A stretch of 64,000 nucleotides of DNA from CAVUEG01 sp963740525 (GTDB lineage: Bacteria > Actinomycetota > Actinomycetes > Propionibacteriales > Nocardioidaceae): assembly GCA_963740525.1 (NCBI GenBank), contig CAVUEG010000005.1, positions 62,001-126,000 of the forward strand, written 5' to 3'. Under the pieces are notes generated by a model that worked only from the letters and a program-made list of their open reading frames with translations, had not been told where the DNA came from and made no database searches. Every line of letters begins with the position of its first letter. Within the stretch, counting starts at the first letter, position 1. The position numbers and the translations under genes were made by a program. Of the stretch, positions 1-7,221 are shown piece by piece.

Positions 1-152
1 AGCAGGTCCGGCGTGGGCGCCCTCCCGGCCAGGAACGGGTCGTTCCCGTCGGGGTTGGCGGGGGTTGGCCCGGAGCTGGCCGGCGGTGCCGACCCGGCCT
101 GTGCCGGCGCCAGCGCCGCATCATGCCGTCTGCCGAGGCGCCGCTCACCCAT
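1..152 (-). CDS. N-terminal part of an unidentified protein (runs off the window)
   Basis: An open frame on the minus strand reads from an ATG at 152 to the window edge without a stop. The ATG has a strong Shine-Dalgarno sequence (GAGGAGAGG) about 7 nt upstream, so I prefer it to the in-frame ATG at 185. The visible 50 residues are rich in Ala, Pro, Gly and Ser (MGERRLGRRHDAALAPAQ...), typical of a disordered N-terminus, and no signal peptide or domain is evident. The function cannot be inferred. It is divergent from nothing in the window; the next minus-strand gene ends at 245. Confidence 0.4.
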   Translation of the reverse strand, partial: MGERRLGRRHDAALAPAQAGSAPPASSGPTPANPDGNDPFLAGRAPTPDL

Positions 153-244
153 GGCAAGCCTCTCCTCGGGGATGGAGTTCGTCATACCCGAGAGTCGTTC
201 GACGTCTCCTCAGGTTGACACGAAAGCGCTCTGGTTTGGACCGG

Positions 245-610
245 TCAGGCGGGACGGATGCCGGAGCAGACGAGGCGGAGGTACTCCACGGCCCCGTCGC
301 GCTCGCGGTAGTACACCTGCTGCTCGACGACGTGCGGACCGTCAGGCGTCGTGAGGTCGAGGCGGTAGCTGACGCGGTCGGTGTCGCCGATGCGCTCGCC
401 CTCGGTCGTGGAGGAGCCGTCGACGTGGTCGTGTTCCTTGAACCAGTTGCCGAGAACGATCTCGACCGCCTCGTCCGGGCTGCTCGCCTCCCAGAACCGG
501 CGAGGGGTGAGCCCCTTGAAGTCGACGTCAGGAGTGAACAGGGCCGCCAGGCCGGCGGAGTCCCGCACGGTGATGGCGTCCACGAGCCGGGTGCCGAACG
601 AAGCTCCCAT
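245..610 (-). CDS. SnoaL/NTF2-like nuclear transport factor 2 fold protein
   Basis: A 121-residue protein starting at the ATG at 610, preceded by GAGGAGG at good spacing. It begins MGASFGTRLVDAITVRDS, then LAALFTPDVDFKGLTPRRFWEA, and ends in the alternating strands (VVEQQVYYRERDGAVEYLRL) typical of small cone-shaped SnoaL-like/NTF2-like proteins. Such folds bind or isomerise small molecules, but many members have no assigned reaction. It is a single-gene unit divergent from ychF, with about 80 nt between the two starts. The fold assignment is by sequence pattern; the substrate is unknown. Confidence 0.6.
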   Translation of the reverse strand: MGASFGTRLVDAITVRDSAGLAALFTPDVDFKGLTPRRFWEASSPDEAVEIVLGNWFKEHDHVDGSSTTEGERIGDTDRVSYRLDLTTPDGPHVVEQQVYYRERDGAVEYLRLVCSGIRPA

Positions 611-692
611 GGTGACCTCCTCAGAGAGCTCAACGCTACCGCGCGCTCGCCGATTCGTTCCAGACCGTGACGCCGCCGTAGACTCGCCGCCC

Positions 693-1771
693 GTGGCACT
701 CACCATCGGGATCGTCGGTCTCCCCAACGCCGGCAAGTCCACCCTCTTCAACGCCCTGACCAAGAACGACGTGCTCGCGGCGAACTACCCGTTCGCGACG
801 ATCGAGCCGAACGTCGGGGTGGTCGGGGTGCCCGATGCGCGGCTGCCGAAGCTCGCGGAGATCTTCGGCTCGGCCAAGATCCTGCCCGCGACCGTCGAGT
901 TCGTCGACATCGCCGGCATCGTCAAGGGCGCCTCGGAGGGTGAGGGGCTGGGCAACAAGTTCCTCTCCCACATCCGCGAGGGCTCGGCGATCTGCCAGGT
1001 GACCCGGGTCTTCCGCGACGAGGACGTCACCCACGTCGACGGCGCGGTGAACCCCGCCAACGACATCTCCACCATCCAGACCGAGATGATCCTGGCCGAC
1101 CTGCAGACCGTCGACAAGGCGATCCCGCGGCTGGAGAAGGAGGCGCGGATGAAGAAGGAGAGCGTCGCCGTCCTCGACGCCGTCACGGGAGGCCAAGGAG
1201 GCGCTGGAGTCCGGTACGCCGATCATCGCCACCAAGATCGACAAGTCCCTGATCCGCGAGCTGATGCTGATGACGGCCAAGCCGTTCATCTACGTCTTCA
1301 ACTGCGACAGCGACGAGCTCGCCGACGAGGACCTGAAGAACCGGATGCGCGAGATCGTCGCGCCGTCCGAGGCGATCTTCCTCGACGCGAAGTTCGAGGC
1401 CGAGCTGGTCGAGCTGGACGACGACGACGAGGCACGCTCGATGCTCGAGGAGATGGGCGTCGAGGAGCCCGGCCTGGACATGCTGGCGCGCGTCGGCTTC
1501 GACACCCTCGGGCTGCAGACCTACCTCACCGCCGGCCCGAAGGAGACCGCGGGCCTGGACGATCAGCAAGGGCGCCACCGCCCCCGAGGCCGCCGGCGTG
1601 ATCCACACCGACTTCCAGCGTGGCTTCATCAAGGCCGAGATCGTCTCCTTCGACGACCTGGTCGCCGCCGGCTCGATGGCTGCCGCCAAGGCCGCCGGTC
1701 GGGTCCGCATGGAGGGCAAGGACTACGTGATGGCCGACGGCGACGTGGTGGAGTTCCGCTTCAACGTTTAG
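693..1771 (+). CDS. ychF: Redox-regulated ATPase YchF (OLA1 family), two frameshifts
   Basis: Obg-like P-loop ATPase associated with ribosomes and the oxidative stress response. The GTG start at 693 gives MALTIGIVGLPNAGKSTLFNAL, with the G1 loop GLPNAGKS. The Walker B/G3 region DIAGIVKGASEGEGLGNKFL follows, and the C-terminal TGS domain ends KDYVMADGDVVEFRFNV. The reading frame breaks twice, near 1190 (an extra G in ACGGGAGGCC) and near 1555 (an extra G before GCCTGGACG). Removing one base at each site gives a continuous protein of 358 residues, close to the usual 360. Every conserved segment is present, so a two-error sequence is more likely than a true pseudogene of this near-universal gene. 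Confidence 0.9.
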
Positions 1772-1904
1772 CCTCGCCGGGATTCGCTAGTAGGCGTTGA
1801 GGATTGCTGGTTCTTGAGGTCGAGCTGGTCCGTAAGTAGTCCGCACGCCGTCGACCCTCCGGGTCTTCGGCGGTGCTCCGCTCGCACGGTGGCACGCTGG
1901 TGTG

Positions 1905-2237
1905 ATGGCACTTCCAGAGACTGACCTGCGCCGGATCCGGCTGTGGGCACGAGAGCGGGTACCCGAGCACCTGTGGGACGAGCTGAAGGTCGAGGCTGAC
2001 GTTTCCGACCGCCACGTCGACATCGTCGAGGTCCGGCCCCCGTGGGACGGCGTCGGCGAGCACACGCGGTTCCCGATCGCGCGGCTGCGCTACACCAAGG
2101 CGACGGGCCTGTGGGCGATCTACTGGCGCGATCGCAACCTCAAGTTCCACGAGTACAAGCCCAAGCGCCCGACCAAGAACGTCCAGGCGCTCCTCGACCA
2201 CATTGAGACCAGCGGCGACCCGATCTTCTGGGGCTGA
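1905..2237 (+). CDS. DUF3024 family protein
   Basis: A 110-residue protein that I recognise as DUF3024: MALPETDLRRIRLWARERVP at the start, then a DRHVDIVEVRPPW segment, RLRYTKATGLWAIYWRDRNL, and the C-terminal motif DPIFWG. The ATG at 1905 is chosen over the GTG at 1902 because family members usually begin MALPE. No membrane segment or signal peptide is seen. The biochemical role of the family is not known. The next gene starts only 42 nt downstream on the same strand, so the two may be co-transcribed. Confidence 0.75.
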   Translation: MALPETDLRRIRLWARERVPEHLWDELKVEADVSDRHVDIVEVRPPWDGVGEHTRFPIARLRYTKATGLWAIYWRDRNLKFHEYKPKRPTKNVQALLDHIETSGDPIFWG

Positions 2238-2278
2238 GGAGCCGCGAGAGTGTCGGGGACCGCTGGCACACTCGTGCC

Positions 2279-2756
2279 GTGGTGGACCACTACCTGTACC
2301 TCGATGAGACCGGGACCCTCGATTTCGAGGGCCGCCCCGGTGAGGAGTACTTCGGCGTCGGCACGGCGCATTTCGAGGGCGACCACCGTGACGCCATCTG
2401 GGAAGGACACCAGTTGCGGGCCGGTCTCGAAGCCAAGGGGATCAAGCTCCCGAAGGGCCTGCACGCGAAGAACGACTCCCACCCGACCCGCGGCGATGTG
2501 TATGCGACCATCGCGGCGCAGCAGGTGCGGTTCGATGCCACGCTGCTGAAGAAGAGTGCGGCGTTCCCGAACGTGCGCGCAGCCGGCAAGGTTCGGCTCT
2601 ACAAGATGGCGATCTGGCTGCACCTCGTGGGGGATCCAGGCTGCGGACTACGCGCTCTGGCGGGTCCAGCGGATCGCCGAGGGTAAGACTGTGCCGGCGT
2701 ACACGGATGTCATCCAGGGCCAGATCAAGTCGATCTTCCGGCCTTGGGGCATTTGA
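2279..2756 (+). pseudogene. DUF3800 family protein, internally deleted and frameshifted
   Basis: The N-terminus MVDHYLYLDETGTLDFEG, with its acidic YLDETG motif, is typical of DUF3800 (predicted RNase H-like fold, often near mobile or defence genes). After YKMAIWLHL, about position 2630, the frame changes and the C-terminal family motif GIQAADYALWRVQRI appears in the next frame, ending in a stop at 2756. The total coding length is only about 158 residues against roughly 220-250 in the family, so a central block is missing as well as the frame. Unlike the other frameshifted genes here, one base cannot repair it. It is probably a real remnant. Confidence 0.6.
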
Positions 2757-3037
2757 GGGCAGGTAAGAGGCCGGCTATCTCGGTTCCCCGAGAAGAAGTC
2801 CCCTGGACCTCTTGTCACCGGCCTGTACCTACATGAAAGCAGGTCCCGCCGACAGAGTCACGCTGACTCGCTCGACGACCTGGGCGTCCCGGTCGCAGTG
2901 AACGCCGTTGAGCTGGCCAAGGGCAGCACCGATTCAAGGTCGACGCGGCAACCCCTCGATCGGTCTGGCCCGGGACGAACTGAACGCACGGCTGGGTTCG
3001 CGCTGCGGCCAGCCCGTCTGACCGAGAAGGCATTCAA
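2757..3037. other. Intergenic stretch, no gene supported
   Basis: About 280 bases with no start, ribosome site and reading frame that belong together. Near the beginning AGGCCGG (about 2770) and CCGGCCT (about 2818) form a possible long-range stem that encloses a smaller CTCGG/CCGAG hairpin, which might end transcription from the DUF3800 remnant. A short frame reading LDDLGVPVAVNAVELAKG around 2870-2930 looks protein-like but is not continuous with anything. It may be a scrap of a decayed gene. Confidence 0.4.
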
Positions 3038-3087
3038 ATGTTTCTCATTATTGACTCACAGGCCTGAATGACTAAAATGAGAAACAT
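3038..3087 (+). promoter_or_regulatory. AT-rich promoter with a perfect 12-bp inverted repeat (antitoxin operator)
   Basis: ATGTTTCTCATT at 3038-3049 and its exact reverse complement AATGAGAAACAT at 3076-3087 flank a promoter-like pair: TTGACT (3051-3056) and TAAAAT (3073-3078), 16 nt apart. Transcription from this pair would begin about 3085, next to the ATG at 3086, giving a leaderless or nearly leaderless mRNA. The right arm covers the -10 element and start point, and the left arm lies just upstream of the -35. That layout suits repression by the HTH protein encoded immediately downstream. The segment is far richer in A and T than its surroundings. The binding protein is inferred. Confidence 0.6.
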
Positions 3088-3547
3088 GCCAGCCCCTAGC
3101 CCGTACACGAGCTCCGAGCAACAGGCGGACCTCGAACGCCTGGGCGCCCGGCTGCGCGAACGCCGAAAGGCCCTCGGTGTCACGGTAGTCGCCTGTGCCG
3201 AAGCTGCTGGCGTTTCGCGTGTCACCCTGCACAGGATCGAGGCCGGCAACCCCTCGGTCACGATCGGCGCCTACATCAACGTTGCCGCCGCACTCGGACT
3301 CCACCTCGTCGTCCCGATACTCGACGCGCCAGCAGCCGAACCGGCGACGATCACGGTCGGCGACTACCCCGGCCTGCGCACGTTGGCCTGGCAGACCGAC
3401 GCCGGCACCACCATCACCGAGACGGAGGCGCTCAACCTCTACGAACGCGGCTGGCGACACCTCGACCAGGAGACGCTGGCCGACCACGAGAAGGCATTCA
3501 TCCAGCACCTGGCGGACACCTACAGCAACGGGAGGCTCCTTGTTTAG
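3086..3547 (+). CDS. Xre-family helix-turn-helix protein, probable antitoxin of an AbiEii-type module
   Basis: From the ATG at 3086 (MPAPSPYTSSEQQ) the protein has 153 residues. Two further in-frame ATGs at 3068 and 3077 lie inside the promoter and are less likely starts. The HTH occupies roughly residues 20-75: RLRERRKALGVTVVACAEAA, then VSRVTLHRIEAGNPSVTIG with the typical SRxTLxRIE recognition helix. The C-terminal half (LRTLAWQTDAGTTITETEAL) is not a known enzyme domain and may bind the toxin. The next gene overlaps it by 8 nt, so the two are translationally coupled. It probably neutralises the toxin and represses the operon through the 12-bp repeat; this is inferred from position and family. 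Confidence 0.75.
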   Translation: MPAPSPYTSSEQQADLERLGARLRERRKALGVTVVACAEAAGVSRVTLHRIEAGNPSVTIGAYINVAAALGLHLVVPILDAPAAEPATITVGDYPGLRTLAWQTDAGTTITETEALNLYERGWRHLDQETLADHEKAFIQHLADTYSNGRLLV

Positions 3548-4262
3548 GCGGCTGCACCACCAACAGGTGGCTGAGCTGCTGTCGAGCCTCGACGCACCGC
3601 TCCTGGCCGAGCACAACTGCTGGTTCGGAGGCGGCACCGCGATCGTCCTCACCAACGGTGAGTTCCGCGAATCGGTCGACATCGACTTCCTGGTCTCCGA
3701 CCCGCAGTCCTACCGCGAGCTGCGCCAGATAGTGAGGGACCACGGGCTCGACGCTCTGGCTACACGCGAACTGGACCGGGGTCGAACACCCTCTGTTGAC
3801 GGCTACGGGATCCGGACCTCGGTGCTTGTAGCGGGGGTTGCGATCAAGTTCGAGATCATCCATGAAGGCCGCATCGACCTCGACACTCCCGCCCCGGGCG
3901 ATGAGATTTGTGGCGTACGGAGCCTGACGCGAACAGACCAGGTCGCAACCAAGCTGCTCGCCAATGACGACCGCTGGGCAGACACGTCGACGTTCAGCCG
4001 CGACCTCATCGACCTGGCCATGATGAAACCCGAGACCGCCGAACTGAAGGCTGGCGCGCGCAAGGCAGTCGATGCGTACGGCAAGACGGTTGGCGAGAGC
4101 CTCAACAAAGCAGTCACCTACCTCCAAGACCGCCCCCAACGTCTCGACGAATACATCCGCGCACTCAAGATCGACGCGCCTCGAGCAGCTGTCTGGCAGA
4201 GCATCCGCGACCTGTCCGCAAGATGCGCGAAGATCGAAGGTCTGGGTCGGGGCTCGGACTAG
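3540..4262 (+). CDS. Nucleotidyltransferase AbiEii/AbiGii family toxin
   Basis: 240 residues from a TTG start at 3540, chosen because GGGAGG lies 6 nt upstream and no other start fits the conserved N-terminus FRRLHHQQVAELLSSL. The nucleotidyltransferase core is visible: GGGTAIVLTNGEF, then SVDIDFLVSD, whose DxD pair binds metal, then IKFEII with the third acidic residue. KLLANDDRW and the DLIDLAMM segment match the later conserved blocks of this family (DUF1814/AbiEii). Related toxins transfer nucleotides to targets such as tRNA. Paired with an HTH antitoxin it forms a growth-control or phage-defence module. All core residues seen are intact. Confidence 0.8.
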   Translation: MFRRLHHQQVAELLSSLDAPLLAEHNCWFGGGTAIVLTNGEFRESVDIDFLVSDPQSYRELRQIVRDHGLDALATRELDRGRTPSVDGYGIRTSVLVAGVAIKFEIIHEGRIDLDTPAPGDEICGVRSLTRTDQVATKLLANDDRWADTSTFSRDLIDLAMMKPETAELKAGARKAVDAYGKTVGESLNKAVTYLQDRPQRLDEYIRALKIDAPRAAVWQSIRDLSARCAKIEGLGRGSD

Positions 4263-4355
4263 CCTTCCCGTCCAGCGGTCCGCGCACAGTCCGCAAGAAG
4301 TCACGCGGAGCCCGTTCCTGACCAACGGCTGCCAACGACTCGGTGTGAGTTGGCG

Positions 4356-6386
4356 TCACGCCATCCCGGGCAGCCAGATCCGCACCGTGGTGCCGACGCC
4401 AGGAGCCGAGACCACATCGACCCGGCCCCCGGCAACCGCCGCACGGTCGTGCATCCCTCGCAGGCCGAGGTGCCCCGGGCGCTCGATCAACCCATCGACG
4501 TCGAATCCTCGACCGTCGTCTGCGACGGTCACCTCGACTCCTCCGTCGACCGTGTCGACCCGCACCGTGACGTGTGACGCCTCCGCGTGCTTGCGGATGT
4601 TGACCAGTGCCTCTTTGGCAATCCGGTACGCGATGACGCGGACTGCGACCGGAAGGTCCGGCTCACCCTGTGCCTCTACCGTCCAGCTCACGGAGTCCTC
4701 GAGCACGTAGGCCGCAGCGCCCTGCAGCGCAGTCGCGATATCGGTCTCTCGAGCCGGCGACTCCAGGTCGAAGAGCAGGTGGCGGAGCCGATCGGTCGCG
4801 CCCCGCACGGTGTCCTGGAAGGAGCTCACGGTGTTGAGCACCTCTGGGCTCGCGTGCTCCAGTGACTGTCTCATCAGGTGGAGACGTAGCTCGACGGCGC
4901 TGAGCGCCTGCACGGAGTCGTCGTGGACGTCGGCGGCGATCCGTGCACGCTCATCCTCCTGAGCCTCGACCAGGTGGGCGAGCAGGACCTGCCGCTCATC
5001 GGCGAGACGCTGGACCTCGGCCTGCTGTACCAACCGCGCAGAGATGTCGCGCTGCACGGTCGCGAGCAACCAGGGTTCCCCGGTGCGGGGGTGTCGAACA
5101 AGAAAGCCGGAGCTCGCGACCGGGACCGGCGCCCCCCCGCTCCAGTGGCGCAGGTACCGCTCTCCCTGCCATCGCCCGTGCTCGTACATCGCCGGGCGAC
5201 GCACCTTCGTCCACTCCTCCCAGGAGTCATCGTCGACGTAGTCCGCCACGGACGTCGTGGTCACATCGAAGTCCTGGGCGAGGCCGATCATGTCGCGACC
5301 GCGGGGATTCACGTACAGGATCGCCCCTTCGTGGGTCGCGATCGCCACGAAGTCGCTCGACGCCTCGACCAGTGACTTGAACCGTTCCAGCTCGAGTTGC
5401 TTCTCCTCGATCGCGTCGGTGGAGACAGTCGAGTCCTGCTGCCGCGTGAGCAGGGCGCGGACGATCGCCACCAAGATTCCGGTCGTGAGCAGCACCAGGC
5501 CGAGCAGCGGCGCACCGCGCACGGCGTCGACGAACAGCATCAGCAGCCCAGCGCTCGCGAGGACGGCGGGGGTGACGAGTCCACGGACATCGTCCGCCGA
5601 AGTTCTCGAAGGGGCCTCGAGCCACATGCACGACCAGGCGAGGACGGCGTTCGCGGCGAGTGACAGCGCCGCCAGCGGGCTGCCTGGCCGGAAGGTGCCC
5701 TCCACCAGCTGGTAGAAGAAGACGAAGTCGACCGCCGCCGACGCCACGGCCCCGGCCGACATCGCCCACACCGCGGCCGTGGTGCGGCCCCGCACGGCGA
5801 CCAGTAGACCAAGCACCACCATCAGCAGCGCCACGTTGAAGATCGGGTACGCCAGGTTGGTCAGCAGGGCGGCGCGCGACAACGCGGGATCGGCCAGCCC
5901 CACCAGCGTGTCGAACAGCAGCGAGACCACGACCCCGGCGACGACGAACGCGCCGACCACGGCATCGAGAACCAGGGTGAGAGTGGCTCGGGGTGAATGC
6001 CGCCACGCGACGTAGGACACCCCGACGACGAAGAGGACGCCGGCGGCCAACCACGACCCGTCGGCGATCGACGGGTACGGCGTTGGCTGGCTCCGCCGGA
6101 CGATCCCGACGAAGAGCACGAACCCGGCCGCTTCGAGGACCAGGGCAGCAACGAGCCCCAGCCGAAGCCGGCGATTCGCGGAGTCGCCGATCAGCGATCG
6201 AAGGGCGACCAGCGCGATCAGGACATAGGTTCCGCCTTGCAGCCAGCCGTCGATGATCGGGTCGAAGCCGGGGCTGGCGCGGACGCCGGGCACGATCGAG
6301 ATGGCGAACACGACCACGGCCAGACTCGTGAGAACGGCCAGGACCCAAGTCGTGGTTCGACTCGATACCCAGCCCATCGGCCTCAT
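4356..6386 (-). CDS. Membrane PAS-containing sensor histidine kinase (NarL-type, HisKA_3)
   Basis: 676 residues with a GGGGGAG ribosome site before the ATG at 6386. The first 310 residues or so hold about nine hydrophobic segments. A PAS domain follows (FKSLVEASSDFVAIATHEGA, about 335-450), then a HisKA_3 dimerisation region with ERARIAADVHDDSVQALSAV, where the His near 475 would be phosphorylated. The ATP-binding domain has the N box EALVNIRKHAEA and G box ADDGRGFD (about 618). Such kinases usually sit beside a LuxR-type response regulator. None is present on either side here, so this is an orphan kinase in the window. The multi-span N-terminus suggests it senses a membrane or envelope signal. 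Confidence 0.85.
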   Translation of the reverse strand: MRPMGWVSSRTTTWVLAVLTSLAVVVFAISIVPGVRASPGFDPIIDGWLQGGTYVLIALVALRSLIGDSANRRLRLGLVAALVLEAAGFVLFVGIVRRSQPTPYPSIADGSWLAAGVLFVVGVSYVAWRHSPRATLTLVLDAVVGAFVVAGVVVSLLFDTLVGLADPALSRAALLTNLAYPIFNVALLMVVLGLLVAVRGRTTAAVWAMSAGAVASAAVDFVFFYQLVEGTFRPGSPLAALSLAANAVLAWSCMWLEAPSRTSADDVRGLVTPAVLASAGLLMLFVDAVRGAPLLGLVLLTTGILVAIVRALLTRQQDSTVSTDAIEEKQLELERFKSLVEASSDFVAIATHEGAILYVNPRGRDMIGLAQDFDVTTTSVADYVDDDSWEEWTKVRRPAMYEHGRWQGERYLRHWSGGAPVPVASSGFLVRHPRTGEPWLLATVQRDISARLVQQAEVQRLADERQVLLAHLVEAQEDERARIAADVHDDSVQALSAVELRLHLMRQSLEHASPEVLNTVSSFQDTVRGATDRLRHLLFDLESPARETDIATALQGAAAYVLEDSVSWTVEAQGEPDLPVAVRVIAYRIAKEALVNIRKHAEASHVTVRVDTVDGGVEVTVADDGRGFDVDGLIERPGHLGLRGMHDRAAVAGGRVDVVSAPGVGTTVRIWLPGMA

Positions 6387-6420
6387 TTGTCTCTCCCCCT
6401 GATGCCCCGGGCCACTGTAC

Positions 6421-7194
6421 GTGCCGGAGATCCCCGAGACGGGGCACTATGTCGGTGTGCCGCTCACGATCTCCGTCCTCGCCGACCGTCTCGACCTCGC
6501 CGAGGCGATGTGGGACATGCCCAACTCGTGGCCGGAGTTCATGCGCCACGACCCGATCGGTGGGCTGTACTACGGCAACGTCGAGTCGCGGTTCGCCGAG
6601 TACGTCCTGGTCGCTCAGGATCCTGCCGGCGAGGTCGTCGCGTACGCCCACTCGGTCCCGTTCGTGCTCGGCGACGACGGCCTGCCCGACAACGGGTGGG
6701 ACTCGGTGATCCGCAGCGGGTTGCTGGCCAGCCTCCGCGACCAGGACCCCAACGCGATCTCCGCAGTCGAAATCGCCGTCCGCCCCGACCGCCAGGGCAC
6801 AGGCCTCTCCGGACAGATGCTGGCAGCCATGCGCGACAACGCCGCACGGCGAGGCTTTGCCGAGCTCGTCGCGCCGGTCCGGCCCAATGGGAAGTCCGAC
6901 GTCCACGAGCCGATGTCGACCTACGCGTTCCGGGTGCGTGAGGACGGTCTGCCCGTCGACCCGTGGCTCCGGGTGCACGTGCGGGCCGGTGGCCGCATCA
7001 CGAAGGTGGCCCCTCGCTCGATGGTGATTCCCGGCACCCTCGAGGAGTGGCGTGAGTGGACCGGGCTGCCGTTCGACGAGACCGGCCCGGTGCTTCTGCC
7101 TGAGGCGCTCACCCCGGTGTTCTGCGACATCGAGCACGGGGTCGCGGCGTACGTCGAGCCGAACGTCTGGGTCGTGCACCGCACCGTGCTCTGA
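6421..7194 (+). CDS. GNAT-family N-acetyltransferase
   Basis: 257 residues from the GTG at 6421, only 34 nt from the divergent kinase start; a GTG at 6457 (VPLTISVLAD) is an alternative. The acetyl-CoA binding core is visible as ISAVEIAVRPDRQGTGLSGQ followed by MLAAMRDNAARRGF, which matches the V-x-P-xx-Q/R-G-x-G loop of GNAT enzymes. The early block (WPEFMRHDPIGGLYYGNV) and a long C-terminal extension ending NVWVVHRTVL belong to a larger subfamily often simply annotated as GNAT. The substrate is unknown. The tight divergent arrangement with the kinase would allow a shared control region. Confidence 0.7.
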   Translation: MPEIPETGHYVGVPLTISVLADRLDLAEAMWDMPNSWPEFMRHDPIGGLYYGNVESRFAEYVLVAQDPAGEVVAYAHSVPFVLGDDGLPDNGWDSVIRSGLLASLRDQDPNAISAVEIAVRPDRQGTGLSGQMLAAMRDNAARRGFAELVAPVRPNGKSDVHEPMSTYAFRVREDGLPVDPWLRVHVRAGGRITKVAPRSMVIPGTLEEWREWTGLPFDETGPVLLPEALTPVFCDIEHGVAAYVEPNVWVVHRTVL

Positions 7195-7221
7195 GCCGCG
7201 CACTACCGCCGAGTTCCGGAC

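Noticed and set aside
5227..7203. A 658-codon minus-strand open frame across the kinase/GNAT junction
   Set aside because: It is antisense to the GNAT gene and in a shifted frame of the histidine kinase; its Arg/Gly/His-rich composition has no protein pattern. High GC content makes such long shadow frames common here.
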